64,000 nt of DNA from Chondrosia reniformis (Eukaryota; Porifera; Demospongiae; Chondrillida; Chondrillidae): positions 2,046,001-2,110,000 of the forward strand of contig OX359195.1 of assembly GCA_947172415.1 (NCBI GenBank), written 5' to 3'. A model generated the notes under the pieces. It made no database searches and was not told the DNA's origin. It saw only the letters and a list, made by a program, of their open reading frames with translations. This document shows, piece after piece, positions 54,342 through 64,000 of this stretch (positions are counted from its first letter, which is position 1; each line of letters opens with the position of its first letter). Both the position numbers and the translations under genes were made by a program.

Positions 54342-57300
54342 ATGGCGGAAGTTCGGAATACCAGTAGTAGCCAGCCGAAAGTCAAAGGAATTCTCAAACC
54401 GAGTAAAGAACGAAAGGCCAAACCTACCTTTCAAGTCGAAAGGTATGAAATTTATTTAGGAAATGAAATAAATTTCTCAGAAATCCTTATTCTATTAAAT
54501 TTCTCAGATTCGAATACGAGTCACTCAACTATTGACTCTCTATGCTACGTACGTAGGTAGTGTAAATCTTCAACCGGTACACTTAAAATTTAATTTTATT
54601 TAGATAAAGACTTCCCAGTTTATAAGCTAATAAATGTTTTAGCCCCGTCAGTTTTTATAATATGTAATTATACTTTGATTTAATGGTTGTGGTTAACTAA
54701 TCACCCTTTCACCCGCACTCATTCCTTGGTTGTCACTGTGGGTCTAGCTATATAACTGATTACAAAGAAAATAAGTTTGTAATTGAAAATGAAATGTTAC
54801 ATTTGTGTAATTGAAACATTTAAGAATGGCTACTGACTTTGATACTAAAGTAGTTTGATCAGCACATGTGGAGTGTTTGGTCTTGTCTATGAACTATGTC
54901 TCACTACCTTCTTCAGGAAACATGAGTGGGTGGGGTAATCCAAATTCTGATTATTTCAGATTCAAAGATTTAAGATCAGCTTTAGAAATCTATTATGTAT
55001 GTGATTATTATTTGATATGCATTTGTTAAATAGAAATGTGTGGTTTGATTAACAGTAACAATTAAATGATGTGAATTGAACAAGCATGTATTTCACATTG
55101 CCAGTACACATGCCTATATACACAAGGATCTGAAAAGTCCACTACTTGTAACACTTTTGTAACACTTTTGTAAAATTTCTACATACATATGTATGCAGGA
55201 CTAATTTGCACACATTCACTGTTTTCTCCTTTTTCTTACTTGATTTTCTGAGAGTATAAGCTACAGTATTATATGCCACCTATTGCATAATTCTGCACAA
55301 TTTTGTTCAAATAAATAATTGATATTTCTTCTGATCAGGAAAATAATGTTGTTATATTAACTTCAGCAGCAGTTATTTTTTTATTTGACTCAGAGGTCTT
55401 TATTAATTTGTTCAACCTTAATCATTGAGTACCCTATATTTGTAATACTACAGTTCGTTAGACTTAAGTTTTAAATAAATAGTTGTGATTTAGTTAATTT
55501 TCCGGGAGCACATGCTTGTCCAATTAGTGCTCCTTTTTACCTACTCCATTGTAGCCAAGCAGATAAAATAAAATGGGACGAAATGAACATATTGGAGACG
55601 CACCACCCGGCCAATAAGGACTACGGGCACATGAAGATTGATGAACCAAAGACTCCTTACAGGCATGAATCAGAGGAGGAATCAGGAGATGATTCCAAAT
55701 TCTCAGAAGGAGATTTAAAAGAAAGGTATTTATTCAGAGTTATGGGCACCCTTTGGTCCCACACTGCCTGGATATGAGAGGTTTTACTGTAGAACTAAGG
55801 ATTGACTACTTTTGTTGAAGGAGCTAATTAAAATTTATAATTGAGGCGAGCCTGATCGAGCCGTATACATACGAGTTGAATGGTGATTTTGTCTGTATGT
55901 ATGTATGTATGTATGTTTAGTACGTCTTACTGTATATTACTATTTAACAGTTGATAATGATCGCCTCTCGCAAACGGCTTGAATATGCGCTGTGGAAAGC
56001 TTCAAATGCTTGGTTAAGTGCATGAAACAAAGAGTACCTGCCAATCTACCCAAACCCTTACACCAGATATGTTTTGTTATCTTTTGCTTTTCGAACAACA
56101 ACAAAACAAACGATGCCTTATCCAAGCTGGTGTTCCTGCTTCCAGTTAGGAAGCCATTAGGGAAAAGGGTCTGGCTACACGGGACTGCCACAAATCGGCT
56201 CTCCTCTCACTCCATCCCCTCCTCCAGTGGACTGTCCTCTCACTCCATCCCCTCCTCCAGTGGACTATCCCCTTACTCCATCCCCTCCTCCAGTGGACTA
56301 TCCCCTTACTCCATCCCCTCCTCCAGTGGACTGTCCCCTCACTCCATCCCCTCCTCCAGTGGACTATCCCCTTACTCCATCCCCTCCTCCAGTGGACTAT
56401 CCCCTTACTCCATCCCCTCCTCCAGTGGGTTATCCCCTTACTCCATCCCCTCCTCCAGTGGACTATCCCCTTACTCCATCCCCTCCTCCAGTGGACTATC
56501 CCCTCACTCCATCCCCTCCTCCAGTGGGTTATCCCCTTACTCCATCCCCTCCTCCAGTGGACTATCCCCTTACTCCATCCCCTCCTCCAGTGGGTTATCC
56601 CCTTACTCCATCCCCTCCTCCAGTGGACTATCCCCTTACTCCATCCCCTCCTCCAGTGGACTATCCCCTTACTCCATCCCCTCCTCCAGTGGACTATCCC
56701 CTCACTCCATCCCCTCCTCCAGTGGGCTATCCCCTCACTCCATCCCCTCCTCCAGTGGACTATCCCCTCACTCCATCCCCTCCTCCAGTGGACTATCCCC
56801 TCACTCCATCCCCTCCATCAATTTTGTAATAGCTATAGCTATGCATTGATCACTTATGTTCATGCTAGTATTTTACCCTTGTAAACTGAAGTCACGTATA
56901 TGTATACATGTGGTAAGGGGTAGTTCTGCAACATAATTCAAGGATTTGGACATTGCAACCTGTAGGTCTTCATCAGCAATAAATGAGGACAATGATTACA
57001 GATACTAGGTAAATAGAATCATCATTCATTTAGTGCTAATGAAGACCTATGGGTTGAAAAATGTCCGAATCCTGGAATTATGTTGTAGATTGCTCAAATA
57101 AGAACCCAACTGAATGTGTATACACACATATATAGTATTAGCTTTTATCCTCAAATTAGGTTAAAAGGAGATCCTAAGGTTATGAGAGAACATCAAAAGT
57201 TATCCGAGAGCTATTCAGACAGTGAAGATGAATTAACTGAAGAAGAGAGAAGTACATATGCCATTCAAACTATGTATGCATACGTACGTATGTACATTCT

Positions 57301-58263
57301 TAATATTAGTGCAGTATGCCCATTCAATAGGGCAACCAGTATAAACGTATGCATGTTTCTCTTTGAGATGCTTCATCTTAAGCCTTTTGAGCATTTGGAG
57401 AATGTCTAAAGACACAGTTTAGTTCTTGAGAAGTTGAATGTTTTGACCCCAAGGGGTCATTTTCAGCAACAGTAACTAATGTATATCCAATGATCTCCAA
57501 CCCAAAATCACCTGTCTAACATGCCCACGGTCTGATACTGTCACCTGTCTAACATGGCCACTGTCTGATACTGTCACCTGTCTAACGTGGCCACTGTCTG
57601 ATACTGTCACCTGTCTAACATGGCCACTGTCTGATACTGTCACATGTCTAACGTGGCCACTGTCTGATACTGTCACCTGTCTAACATGGCCACTGTCTGA
57701 TACTGTCACCTGTCTAACATGGCCACTGTCTGATACTGTCACCTGTCTAACGTGGCCACTGTCTGATACTGTCACCTGTCTAACATGGCCACTGTCTGAT
57801 ACTGTCACCTGTCTAACATGGCCACTGTCTGATACTGTCACCTGTCTAACATGGCCACTGTCTGATACTGTCACCTGTCTAACATGGCCACTGTCTGATA
57901 CTGTCACCTGTCTAACATGGCCACTGTCTGATAATGTCACTGTTTATATTTCGAAAGTATATACTTCTTATGATGTTATTTGTTCATCAAAACAACTTTT
58001 AAAACGGCAATATTTGAAATTGCTGACTTTTTGCCATTTGAATTGGTTCTATAGAGACACATAAACTGTGCCAGGGGTTTGTACTTTAGTACCTATTTGT
58101 GTTTTAAAATTTAGAAAAGAAAAAGGAATTCAGAGAATGGAGGAAGAAGCATTACAATGAGTTTCATATGATGAAGAAGGCACGAGAATTGCTCAAGAGG
58201 GAAATGGAAGAAGAAGAGGAAGAAGAAGACGAAGGAATGAAAGTTTCTAAAGAATATTCTTGA
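54342..58263 (+). CDS. PPP1R2: Protein phosphatase inhibitor 2, complete four-exon gene
   Basis: Exons 54342-54442, 55555-55725, 57160-57251 and 58115-58263 join in frame (phases 2, 2, 1) to 170 residues. Inhibitor-2 binds and regulates the catalytic subunit of protein phosphatase 1. All three known PP1-contact regions are present: KGILK (residues 15-19), KWDEMNI (about 40-46) and the C-terminal helix with KKHYNE. The regulatory site is the threonine in IDEPKTPYR (T67), phosphorylated by GSK3 in the vertebrate protein. Acidic serine clusters (ESYSDSEDE) look like CK2 sites. The protein ends in an E-rich stretch and K-E-Y-S. It is shorter than the roughly 205-residue vertebrate form but lacks no core element. 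The start follows the shared bidirectional promoter, and the K-G-I-L-K spacing supports it. Introns 2 and 3 each contain a 33-base minisatellite. Confidence 0.95.
56190..56822. repeat. 33-base minisatellite in PPP1R2 intron 2
   Basis: About 19 units of TTACTCCATCCCCTCCTCCA plus GTGGACTATCCCC with a few G/A and T/C variants (GGACTAT vs GGGTTAT vs GGACTGT). Because 33 is divisible by three, several frames stay open (reading [11 protein letters not shown] or [11 protein letters not shown]), but no splice signals fit these to PPP1R2. Confidence 0.93.
57505..57935. repeat. 33-base minisatellite in PPP1R2 intron 3
   Basis: About 13 units of GTCACCTGTCTAACATGGCC plus ACTGTCTGATACT with an ACATGG/ACGTGG alternation. 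Same period as the array in intron 2 but unrelated sequence. Confidence 0.93.
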
Positions 58264-58839
58264 TTGCTGATGTTTTTGCATCTTATAGCTGTGTTCATAA
58301 TGTGTATAGTGCATTGTGTTCCTAAAGCCCTGCATTAGAACTCAAATTAATCTCACTGATTCCATGACTCTGTATGAAATGTAGTTTTCTCTCAATCCTT
58401 AACAAAACATGCACTGATTCCACTGTTTCTAGTTTAGTGGGAGATTTTGTATTCCATTTATAGTTGCAATACATATATGTACATACATAATATTATGTAC
58501 TGCATCCTGCATGCATGCACATTTCCACATTGATTGCTTTGGCAGACATTAATTTTCTTTGGGAAACTATTCTGCATGTCTTTGAAGCTCCTTACAATTA
58601 CTTGCAAAAGTAAATTATGACTAATCAGATTATAACAGGTACATACATGTGTACCCAGATTATGGAAGTGTATATAATCTATGGATTTCATAAGATTTCT
58701 GATGTCATTGTATATAAAACCATAAGTATGGCTCTATATCACACAGGGTGGTTTAATATATGCAATCCTAGCACTTTCCAACAGATAGAATTTTGATATC
58801 ACAATGACATGTTGTAGTCTCTGAGAATGCTATGCCAAG

Positions 58840-59090
58840 GATTCGCAGAAGATCAAGATAAAGAAAAAGACAAAGACTCCCAGGATCACTGATGAAGGGT
58901 GGGATTCCCAGAAACAGCTATCTGACCCAGTGGAGAAGAAGATGGAAGAAAAAAAGACTCCTGTATCTTCATCCAAATCTCTCTTCAGGTTTAGTTCCCC
59001 TATAGGCTCTTTTACAGAATAGGCATAGCATGTAGAAAAATGGTATCTTAGATTTTTCATATACTAGAGGTAGTGATTAAGCCCTATATA
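58840..59090. repeat. Repeat R3, arm inverted relative to 61150-61440
   Basis: Contains AGACTCCTGTATCTTCATCC, TTTAGTTCCCCTATAGGCTC and CATATACTAG. The reverse complement lies at 61150-61440 with only small changes. R3 is also found at 13965-14130, 20290-20430 and 63716-63830. No stable coding frame. Confidence 0.8.
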
Positions 59091-59585
59091 TTGTAAAATA
59101 TATTCTTTCAAAGTCTATATTGTCCTAATTATTGGTCTAGAAAATTTTTCCTGGAAATCTGCTGTTGACAAATATGGTAATCAATTGTATAGAAATTGCA
59201 GGAATTACATATCAATTGCATAATTAACAGTTCAATTGTCATATGTTGGCAGTTCAATTGTCATATGTTGGGCACACAGAATGCATGGTCAGCGTCCTTT
59301 TATGAATGTACATGTAGCTCCTTATAGAGTTAATACATATATGGAACTCCGTAAAAGTGGGCACCTTTTTGGGGCTATTTATGCTGCTGCATGTGTTATG
59401 CACGTATGATGTCATCGTACCGGAACAATCCTAATTACCAGTTTGATAAAGAAGTTCCACATTCACTCGTGGTCAGGCAAGGTGCATTCATCCGGAGTAT
59501 TTGTACCAGTTTGTCTAGTAGAACCAGTATTAGTAGTTGTACACAGAATTATACTTTGAGGAGTGTTACAAGTTTTCTTTTTTAT

Positions 59586-59897
59586 ATGGCAGCTGTGAGA
59601 AGTGGTATGAAGAAGATCTTAAAGGGTTTTCACTCGGGAGGGGACAAATCCTCAAAGAGCGACGATGCACCTCCACGAACTGGAGGTATCACTTTCGGAG
59701 GTGCTGAGATTGTAGATGATGGCTACGATGAGCCGCGACAGATTGATATCTCGGAAGGAACTAAATCGAACGGAGAACAAGGATCTAGTTCCCCTGGGAC
59801 CCAGAAAAAATCGCCAGGACGAGTTACAATCAGCCTTCCCGACGAAGAGAAGTCGAAGAAAGTTAAAAGAGCGCCTACGAAAGGTGCCCCCGGATCG
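59586..59897 (+). CDS. First coding exon of an unidentified gene
   Basis: 104 codons from ATG 59586 to a strong donor (TCG then GTAAGT). The stretch is basic and serine-rich: MAAVRSGMKKILKGFHSGG, then GGITFGGAEIVDDGYDEPRQ, SSPGTQKKSPGRVTISLPDE and KSKKVKRAPTKGAPGS. An upstream in-frame ATG exists at 59391, but the 65 residues it would add are low quality and the 59586 site fits a promoter-proximal start better. Codon use and GC content are higher than in the flanks, supporting a true exon. I do not recognise the family; it looks like a disordered N-terminal segment. Following exons were not identified with confidence before 63 kb. Confidence 0.65.
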
Positions 59898-60312
59898 GTA
59901 AGTTTAATGAACGTGTGCTGTTTGATAGTTCGGGTTGCGTGTCCAGTGTTGTAACCACTGAACCTCTGTTCGACTGGGGCCATACCTACCGTCCGTATAC
60001 GTGTATTAGCCGCCTTGAGTGTACTGTATACCAATATAGAACGAGTTTGTACCTAATTTGCTTCTTTTATAACGATGTTTGTAACTTCTATAAAATATAC
60101 CTGTGGAATATGATACTATTTATACGCATACCTTGCTCAAAGTATGCTAATACTTGACACGCAATTTGCATTTCTTTTATGCACTACTAGCTGTAGAGAA
60201 CTTAGAGTGAACGCATGTAGCATGTCAGATTATGTCCAAATGGTACTGTTGTCGACCTTACAGTACATGTCACTTTGAAGGTATCAACTCTCTCTTGCGT
60301 GTCAGGTTGAAT

Positions 60313-60496
60313 GACCTCACTTGTGGGACCTCAGTCTTCCTTGTCTAAAGGACCATTTGTCCTTATTTGTGGGACCTCAGTCTTCCTTGTCTAAAGGACC
60401 ATTTGTCCTTACTTGTGGGACCTCAGTCTTCCTTGTCTAAAGGACCATTTGTCCTTACTTGTGAGACCTCAGTCTTCCTTGTCTAAAGGACCATTT
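60313..60496. repeat. 46-base minisatellite
   Basis: Four units of ACTTGTGGGACCTCAGTCTT plus CCTTGTCTAAAGGACCATTTGTCCTT (46 bases in two parts), in the presumed first intron of the unidentified gene. 60500-61150 holds nothing recognised. Confidence 0.9.
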
Positions 60497-61149
60497 GGTA
60501 CAGAGTTATCTATCTCGCAACTATCAGTTTCTTCAGCTATCAAAATGGCTAAATCTAGTTGCTGGTACATATGTATTATATCTGAAATCAGATATTGTGT
60601 AGTACCATTCCATAATGACCAGTTTAGATAGTTCCTCTCAGTTATGTCATTCCAAATGTCTTGATTGACCTTTAGTGACTTTTGGAAATTAATATATGCT
60701 GTGAGCACTTGAAGATAAAAATTGCATTCTTTTGTTAATATTGGCTTGAATAACAGATTTCATCTTTCATGTTAATGTTGTGATTGCATAGCTCAAATTG
60801 TATTGGCTGAAACCTTAGTTTTAAAGTGACATGTTACCTGTGTCAGAGGTCTGAGATATGCATTAACGGGTTTCTTTAAGAAAATATCACAAGAGGAGAA
60901 AATGTATTACAGGATAATTTTGATGGTGCTATATATTCATGAATCCCTCCTCGTCGCTAAAGAAATCTGATTAGAAATTTTAAACTTTTGTCTCTCACGT
61001 TCATAACTTAATATCTGAATTGGTAAGTGTAGAATAAAGTTTAATTCCACTTCCTGTAGACAGTGTAGAGAGTGGTATAGGTGGTAACCATGTCCCAAAA
61101 GGTGCCTTCTATGTGCCAAATTGATACATACATATGTACTGTATGTATA

Positions 61150-61440
61150 TTGTAACTTGTACTGTATATAGGGCTTAATCATTACCCCTAGCTAGTATAT
61201 GAAAAATCTAAGATACCATTTTCCTATATACATGCTGTATGCCTATTCTGTAAAAGAGCCTATAGGGGAACTAAACCTGAAGAGAGCTTTGGATGAAGAT
61301 ACAGGAGTCTTTTTTCCTTCTTTTCCCTTCTTTCATCTTCTTCTCCACTGGGTCAGACAGCCGTTTCTGGGAATTCCACCCTTCATCAGTGATCCTGGGA
61401 GTCTTTGTCTTTATCTTGATCTTCTTTGAATCCTTGGCAT
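61150..61440. repeat. Repeat R3, second arm
   Basis: Reverse complement of 58840-59090, with the extra outer segment ATATTGTAACTTGTACTGTA that also appears as an end of the 39707-40785 insertion. Confidence 0.8.
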
Positions 61441-61473
61441 ATGTACTGTATGTATGTGGCTATATATTGTATA

Positions 61474-61496
61474 TTCAATTCAATTCAATTCAATCA
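61474..61496. repeat. ATTCA pentanucleotide microsatellite
   Basis: Four to five units of TTCAA. A complementary short tract (GAATT)n is at 4100-4122. 61500-62125 contains no recognised gene. Confidence 0.8.
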
Positions 61497-62127
61497 TTAT
61501 TAAAGTGTACCACACTATAAGGTGCTATAGGACACAGAACAAAAGGGTCTAATGTAACACTAGTACATGTCAGAAAACATAAAAAGCAAAGAAAAACTTG
61601 AACCAATAATCCATAATAGTATAATATTATACATGTAATGTGTAATAGAGTTATCTTGTCTGAGACAATTTGACAAAACCTACAGATTTGAGGCACAGTC
61701 TCACCTTAGGTTGTTAATATGAATTGAGGTCCACCTCCGCATACCTATGAGCCAGCCTATGTTAGGTTACACTCACTGCCTTCTGATCTGTTTGAATTGT
61801 GAAGAGATATACATTAACAGGAGGCCCTTCAACATAATTGATTTGTGAGGTGTGAAAGCCTCCTTGTCAATTAACTAATGGCAGCTTATAAGTTAGCTAC
61901 TTGCTCAGCCAAAGTGCAATGAAGCCTGGTTCTCCTTTAATTTGAGTGAGTTGAAGGTAATGTTGGAGTTAAATACGTACATGAGCCAAACCAACTTTCA
62001 ACTGACTTTTGTAGTCAATGACCTCTGTTATGAGGAAGTCTTCATTGTTATACCATTGTGTTTCAGCCCCCTAGCTACGAATATGTGTGTCTGTATTATA
62101 GAGGACCTTTTTACATGCGTACGTGAG

Positions 62128-62454
62128 TATACCGTATTATCTCTAATACAAGCTTGTCTCCAATAAAAGCCCACCTTTATAAGTTGTCGAAAAAATAGAA
62201 GCCAGTCCCCAATATAAGACCACTGACATACTTCTAAAGTACTTATGGTATTCATACTTATCAAACATGCTGCTCTCTATACATAGTTTACGTGGAAATT
62301 GTCCCAACAAAGTTGATATGCCAATATGAATTGAAAGGTTGAAAAATAGAAGCCCAGTTTCTTATAAAAACCCAGTCTCCAATAAAAGCCCGGGTTCAGA
62401 GGGGGTTGAAAAAATACAAGCCCTGGGCTTATATTAGAGATAATACAGTATGTG
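62128..62454. mobile_element. TIR MITE R4, inverted copy
   Basis: Ends CCGTATTATCTCTAATA and TATTAGAGATAATACAG are complementary over 17 bases with one mismatch. TA or TATA borders both sides. The interior has GCCCACCTTTATAAGTTG and the repeated CAATAAAAGCCC motif. Inverted relative to the copy at 15938-16272. Confidence 0.8.
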
Positions 62455-63073
62455 TACTTGTGTATGCCATCTTGCAAACATCAGGCTGGTCGCATGCTTG
62501 TACGTGTAAATATGTATATACTGTTTAAAGGTGCAAAGCTTTGAGCAAATACTTTTCTCACTGAGATAGTTATTTCTTCCTCTATGTACGTAGAAGTAAT
62601 AATGTTGATTTAAATGATATTTGCTTTCAATCTATTCAAAAGGTGAATAGCGTAATTAAATCATACATCATGCATGGGTATGTTTTATTTGTGTACAGTT
62701 GTATGTATTTGTTGTATTTTCATATTATATGTGATGTCTTTATGTATGTACAGATGTCTTTTAGGCTCAATACTACAGACTGTACTTACACGTGCATGCA
62801 TGGTGTGCGTCTTTTTGAGTGTTTTTGAGTCTTTGAGTGGCATCTTACTGTTCTGGGTGACTGAAATGTGTATCTTTATAACCAGATTCGCAGTGATAAT
62901 TATATTTGACCTAATTGGTATACATAACAGTAATCAATTGTGTAAAATTCCTCTTTAAACCTAATATGGTGTGTACATATGTACCCGAGGGATGCAGTTC
63001 ATTTGTGTTTTAGAGGAGTTAGTTATTATCTTTAGAAAGGGTCATTTTTCTTTAGTTAATTTTTAGTTGACAG

Positions 63074-63121
63074 ATAAATGGCTTTGACCTGAAGGAGGAG
63101 GATTTGGATGGCGAGGAGTGA
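63074..63121 (+). CDS. Possible terminal exon, acidic C-terminus
   Basis: After a plausible acceptor TTAGTTGACAG, an open stretch reads INGFDLKEEDLDGEE and then TGA TAG. The composition is clearly coding-like (GAG/GAT rich) against AT-rich surroundings. It may be the last exon of the gene that starts at 59586, but the intervening exons were not found, so the link is a guess. Confidence 0.35.
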   Translation: MNGFDLKEEDLDGEE

Positions 63122-63715
63122 TAGTTTTGATTAGTGACAGACCCCTGTCCCATAGCACTGGTCAGTATGTATCAGTTCATGAGCACAAAAAAATGAAAAC
63201 ATTGACCAGTTCAACTACAATATAGGACTGCTCCCGTTAGGTGGGTGTGGCAAAAGGGGCGTGTTCTAATCATGTCTCATGAGTTGTGTGGACACCTTTA
63301 GTGTCTGAGTTATTGATTTAATGGACTTTTTCATGTGACCGCCTGTGCTAGTCTTCTTGTGTATGGTGACCATATGGTAACTCCTATTTGAATGTTTCAT
63401 CTCCATGGCAGTCTCATGGACCGGCTAGCTAATATTGAGATAGGGACTGTGTGAACTAGTATTGGTCTAGATTGAGTTGCAAATTGGTAACTAAAATATT
63501 CACAGTAGTACCATTGAATTGAAAAGGTAACTTTAACAAGATCTTATTTGACTGTTCTACACGTCCCACATTCCTTACTCTCTCTGAAGGTTAGTAAACA
63601 AATCTAGACTCTCCCATTACACTTGTGTGTTACCTTATAGAAGTGAAATTGACAAAACTTTACACACTGAGTACATGTACATAACCCTTTTTCAACATGC
63701 TACATCTACGTACTT

Positions 63716-63830
63716 TTTAGTAGAGACCTACGTATAGGGAACTAAACCTAGTAAGAGCTTTGGATGAGGATACTACAGTTTATCCTTCTCCTTCTCTTAA
63801 GACTTCTCCACTGGCCAGTGGTTTTTGCTG
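63716..63830. repeat. Repeat R3, short copy
   Basis: Contains AGGGAACTAAACCTAGTAAG, AGCTTTGGATGAGGATACTA and CTTCTCCACTGGCCAG, in the orientation of 61150-61440. From 63122 to 63716, and to the window end, nothing else is recognised. Confidence 0.7.
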
Positions 63831-64000
63831 TTTTATGTATATAAAAGAGATGGAAAGTAAAATGTTTTTTTTTTTTTAATTTGAAACAAGTAAAATTAGA
63901 ATATTCATATCTAATTACACATTGTTTAATGATTTTGTATCCCAATGGCACCTTTATGCATAAATTCAATTTAACAGGAAAACTTACTGTACAAACTAAG

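Noticed and set aside
55992-56849. Extensin-like proline-rich protein of 200-285 residues
   Set aside because: The frame is a 33-base intronic minisatellite in PPP1R2; several frames are open equally and there are no exon signals.
57476-57940. CRISPR-like array or repetitive protein on the minus strand
   Set aside because: The 33-base units are contiguous with no unique spacers, and the genome is eukaryotic.
1-64000. Search for tRNA, rRNA or viral genes
   Set aside because: No cloverleaf-type A and B boxes, no rRNA signature and no viral protein motifs were recognised by eye on either strand.

Overview
The window is eukaryotic: AT-rich intergenic DNA, GT/AG introns, abundant mini- and microsatellites, MITEs, a Penelope-like retroelement and metazoan genes. 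Two recognised families (the nuclear-pore glycoprotein gp210/NUP210 and protein phosphatase inhibitor 2/PPP1R2), compact introns and a lineage-expanded secreted protein family suggest an early-branching animal, most likely a demosponge of the Amphimedon type. That species call is inference from recognition, not from a search.

Layout. About 1-13.5 kb holds secreted-protein genes and pseudogenes on the minus strand in heavily duplicated intergenic DNA, plus a broken minus-strand gene at 11.5-13.0 kb. From 14.2 to 25.6 kb two incomplete NUP210 copies (A, B) lie in tandem on the plus strand, each preceded head-to-head by a secreted-gene remnant. From 25.6 to 29.4 kb little is recognisable. A secreted-gene fragment, a G-rich minisatellite and NUP210 fragment C follow (29.4-31.9 kb). 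A Penelope-like element lies at 33.6-35.0 kb. About 32.7-46.4 kb is a second, rearranged copy of the block at 1.4-11 kb, with two full-length secreted genes (36.0 and 44.8 kb), a deleted one (42.0 kb) and fragments. NUP210 fragment D occupies 46.4-50.7 kb. At 52-58.3 kb is a duplicated head-to-head promoter region: one copy keeps an MFAP1-like first exon, the other drives a complete four-exon PPP1R2. The last 5 kb holds the first exon of an unidentified gene, a possible terminal exon, and repeats.

Main biology. (1) A single-exon secreted family: signal peptide, trimer-type coiled coil, then a cysteine-rich C-terminal domain with the core GLSIT(H/R)G-PR-H-WTLAV. Three members are full length (9385-10410, 36018-37073, 44754-45809) and about ten are damaged. 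They share a TATA promoter and fall into two C-terminal classes on a nearly uniform N-terminal half. The layout recalls collectins and ficolins, so this is the best candidate for an undescribed recognition system, but no function is proven. (2) NUP210 exists here only as four damaged pieces (frameshifts, a nonsense codon, a lost splice donor, an inversion, missing exons), each next to a divergently oriented secreted-gene copy, so the two genes were probably amplified together as one unit. (3) Several junctions retain the microhomology or fold-back structure at which they formed. Misassembly of a repetitive locus is an alternative for some junctions.
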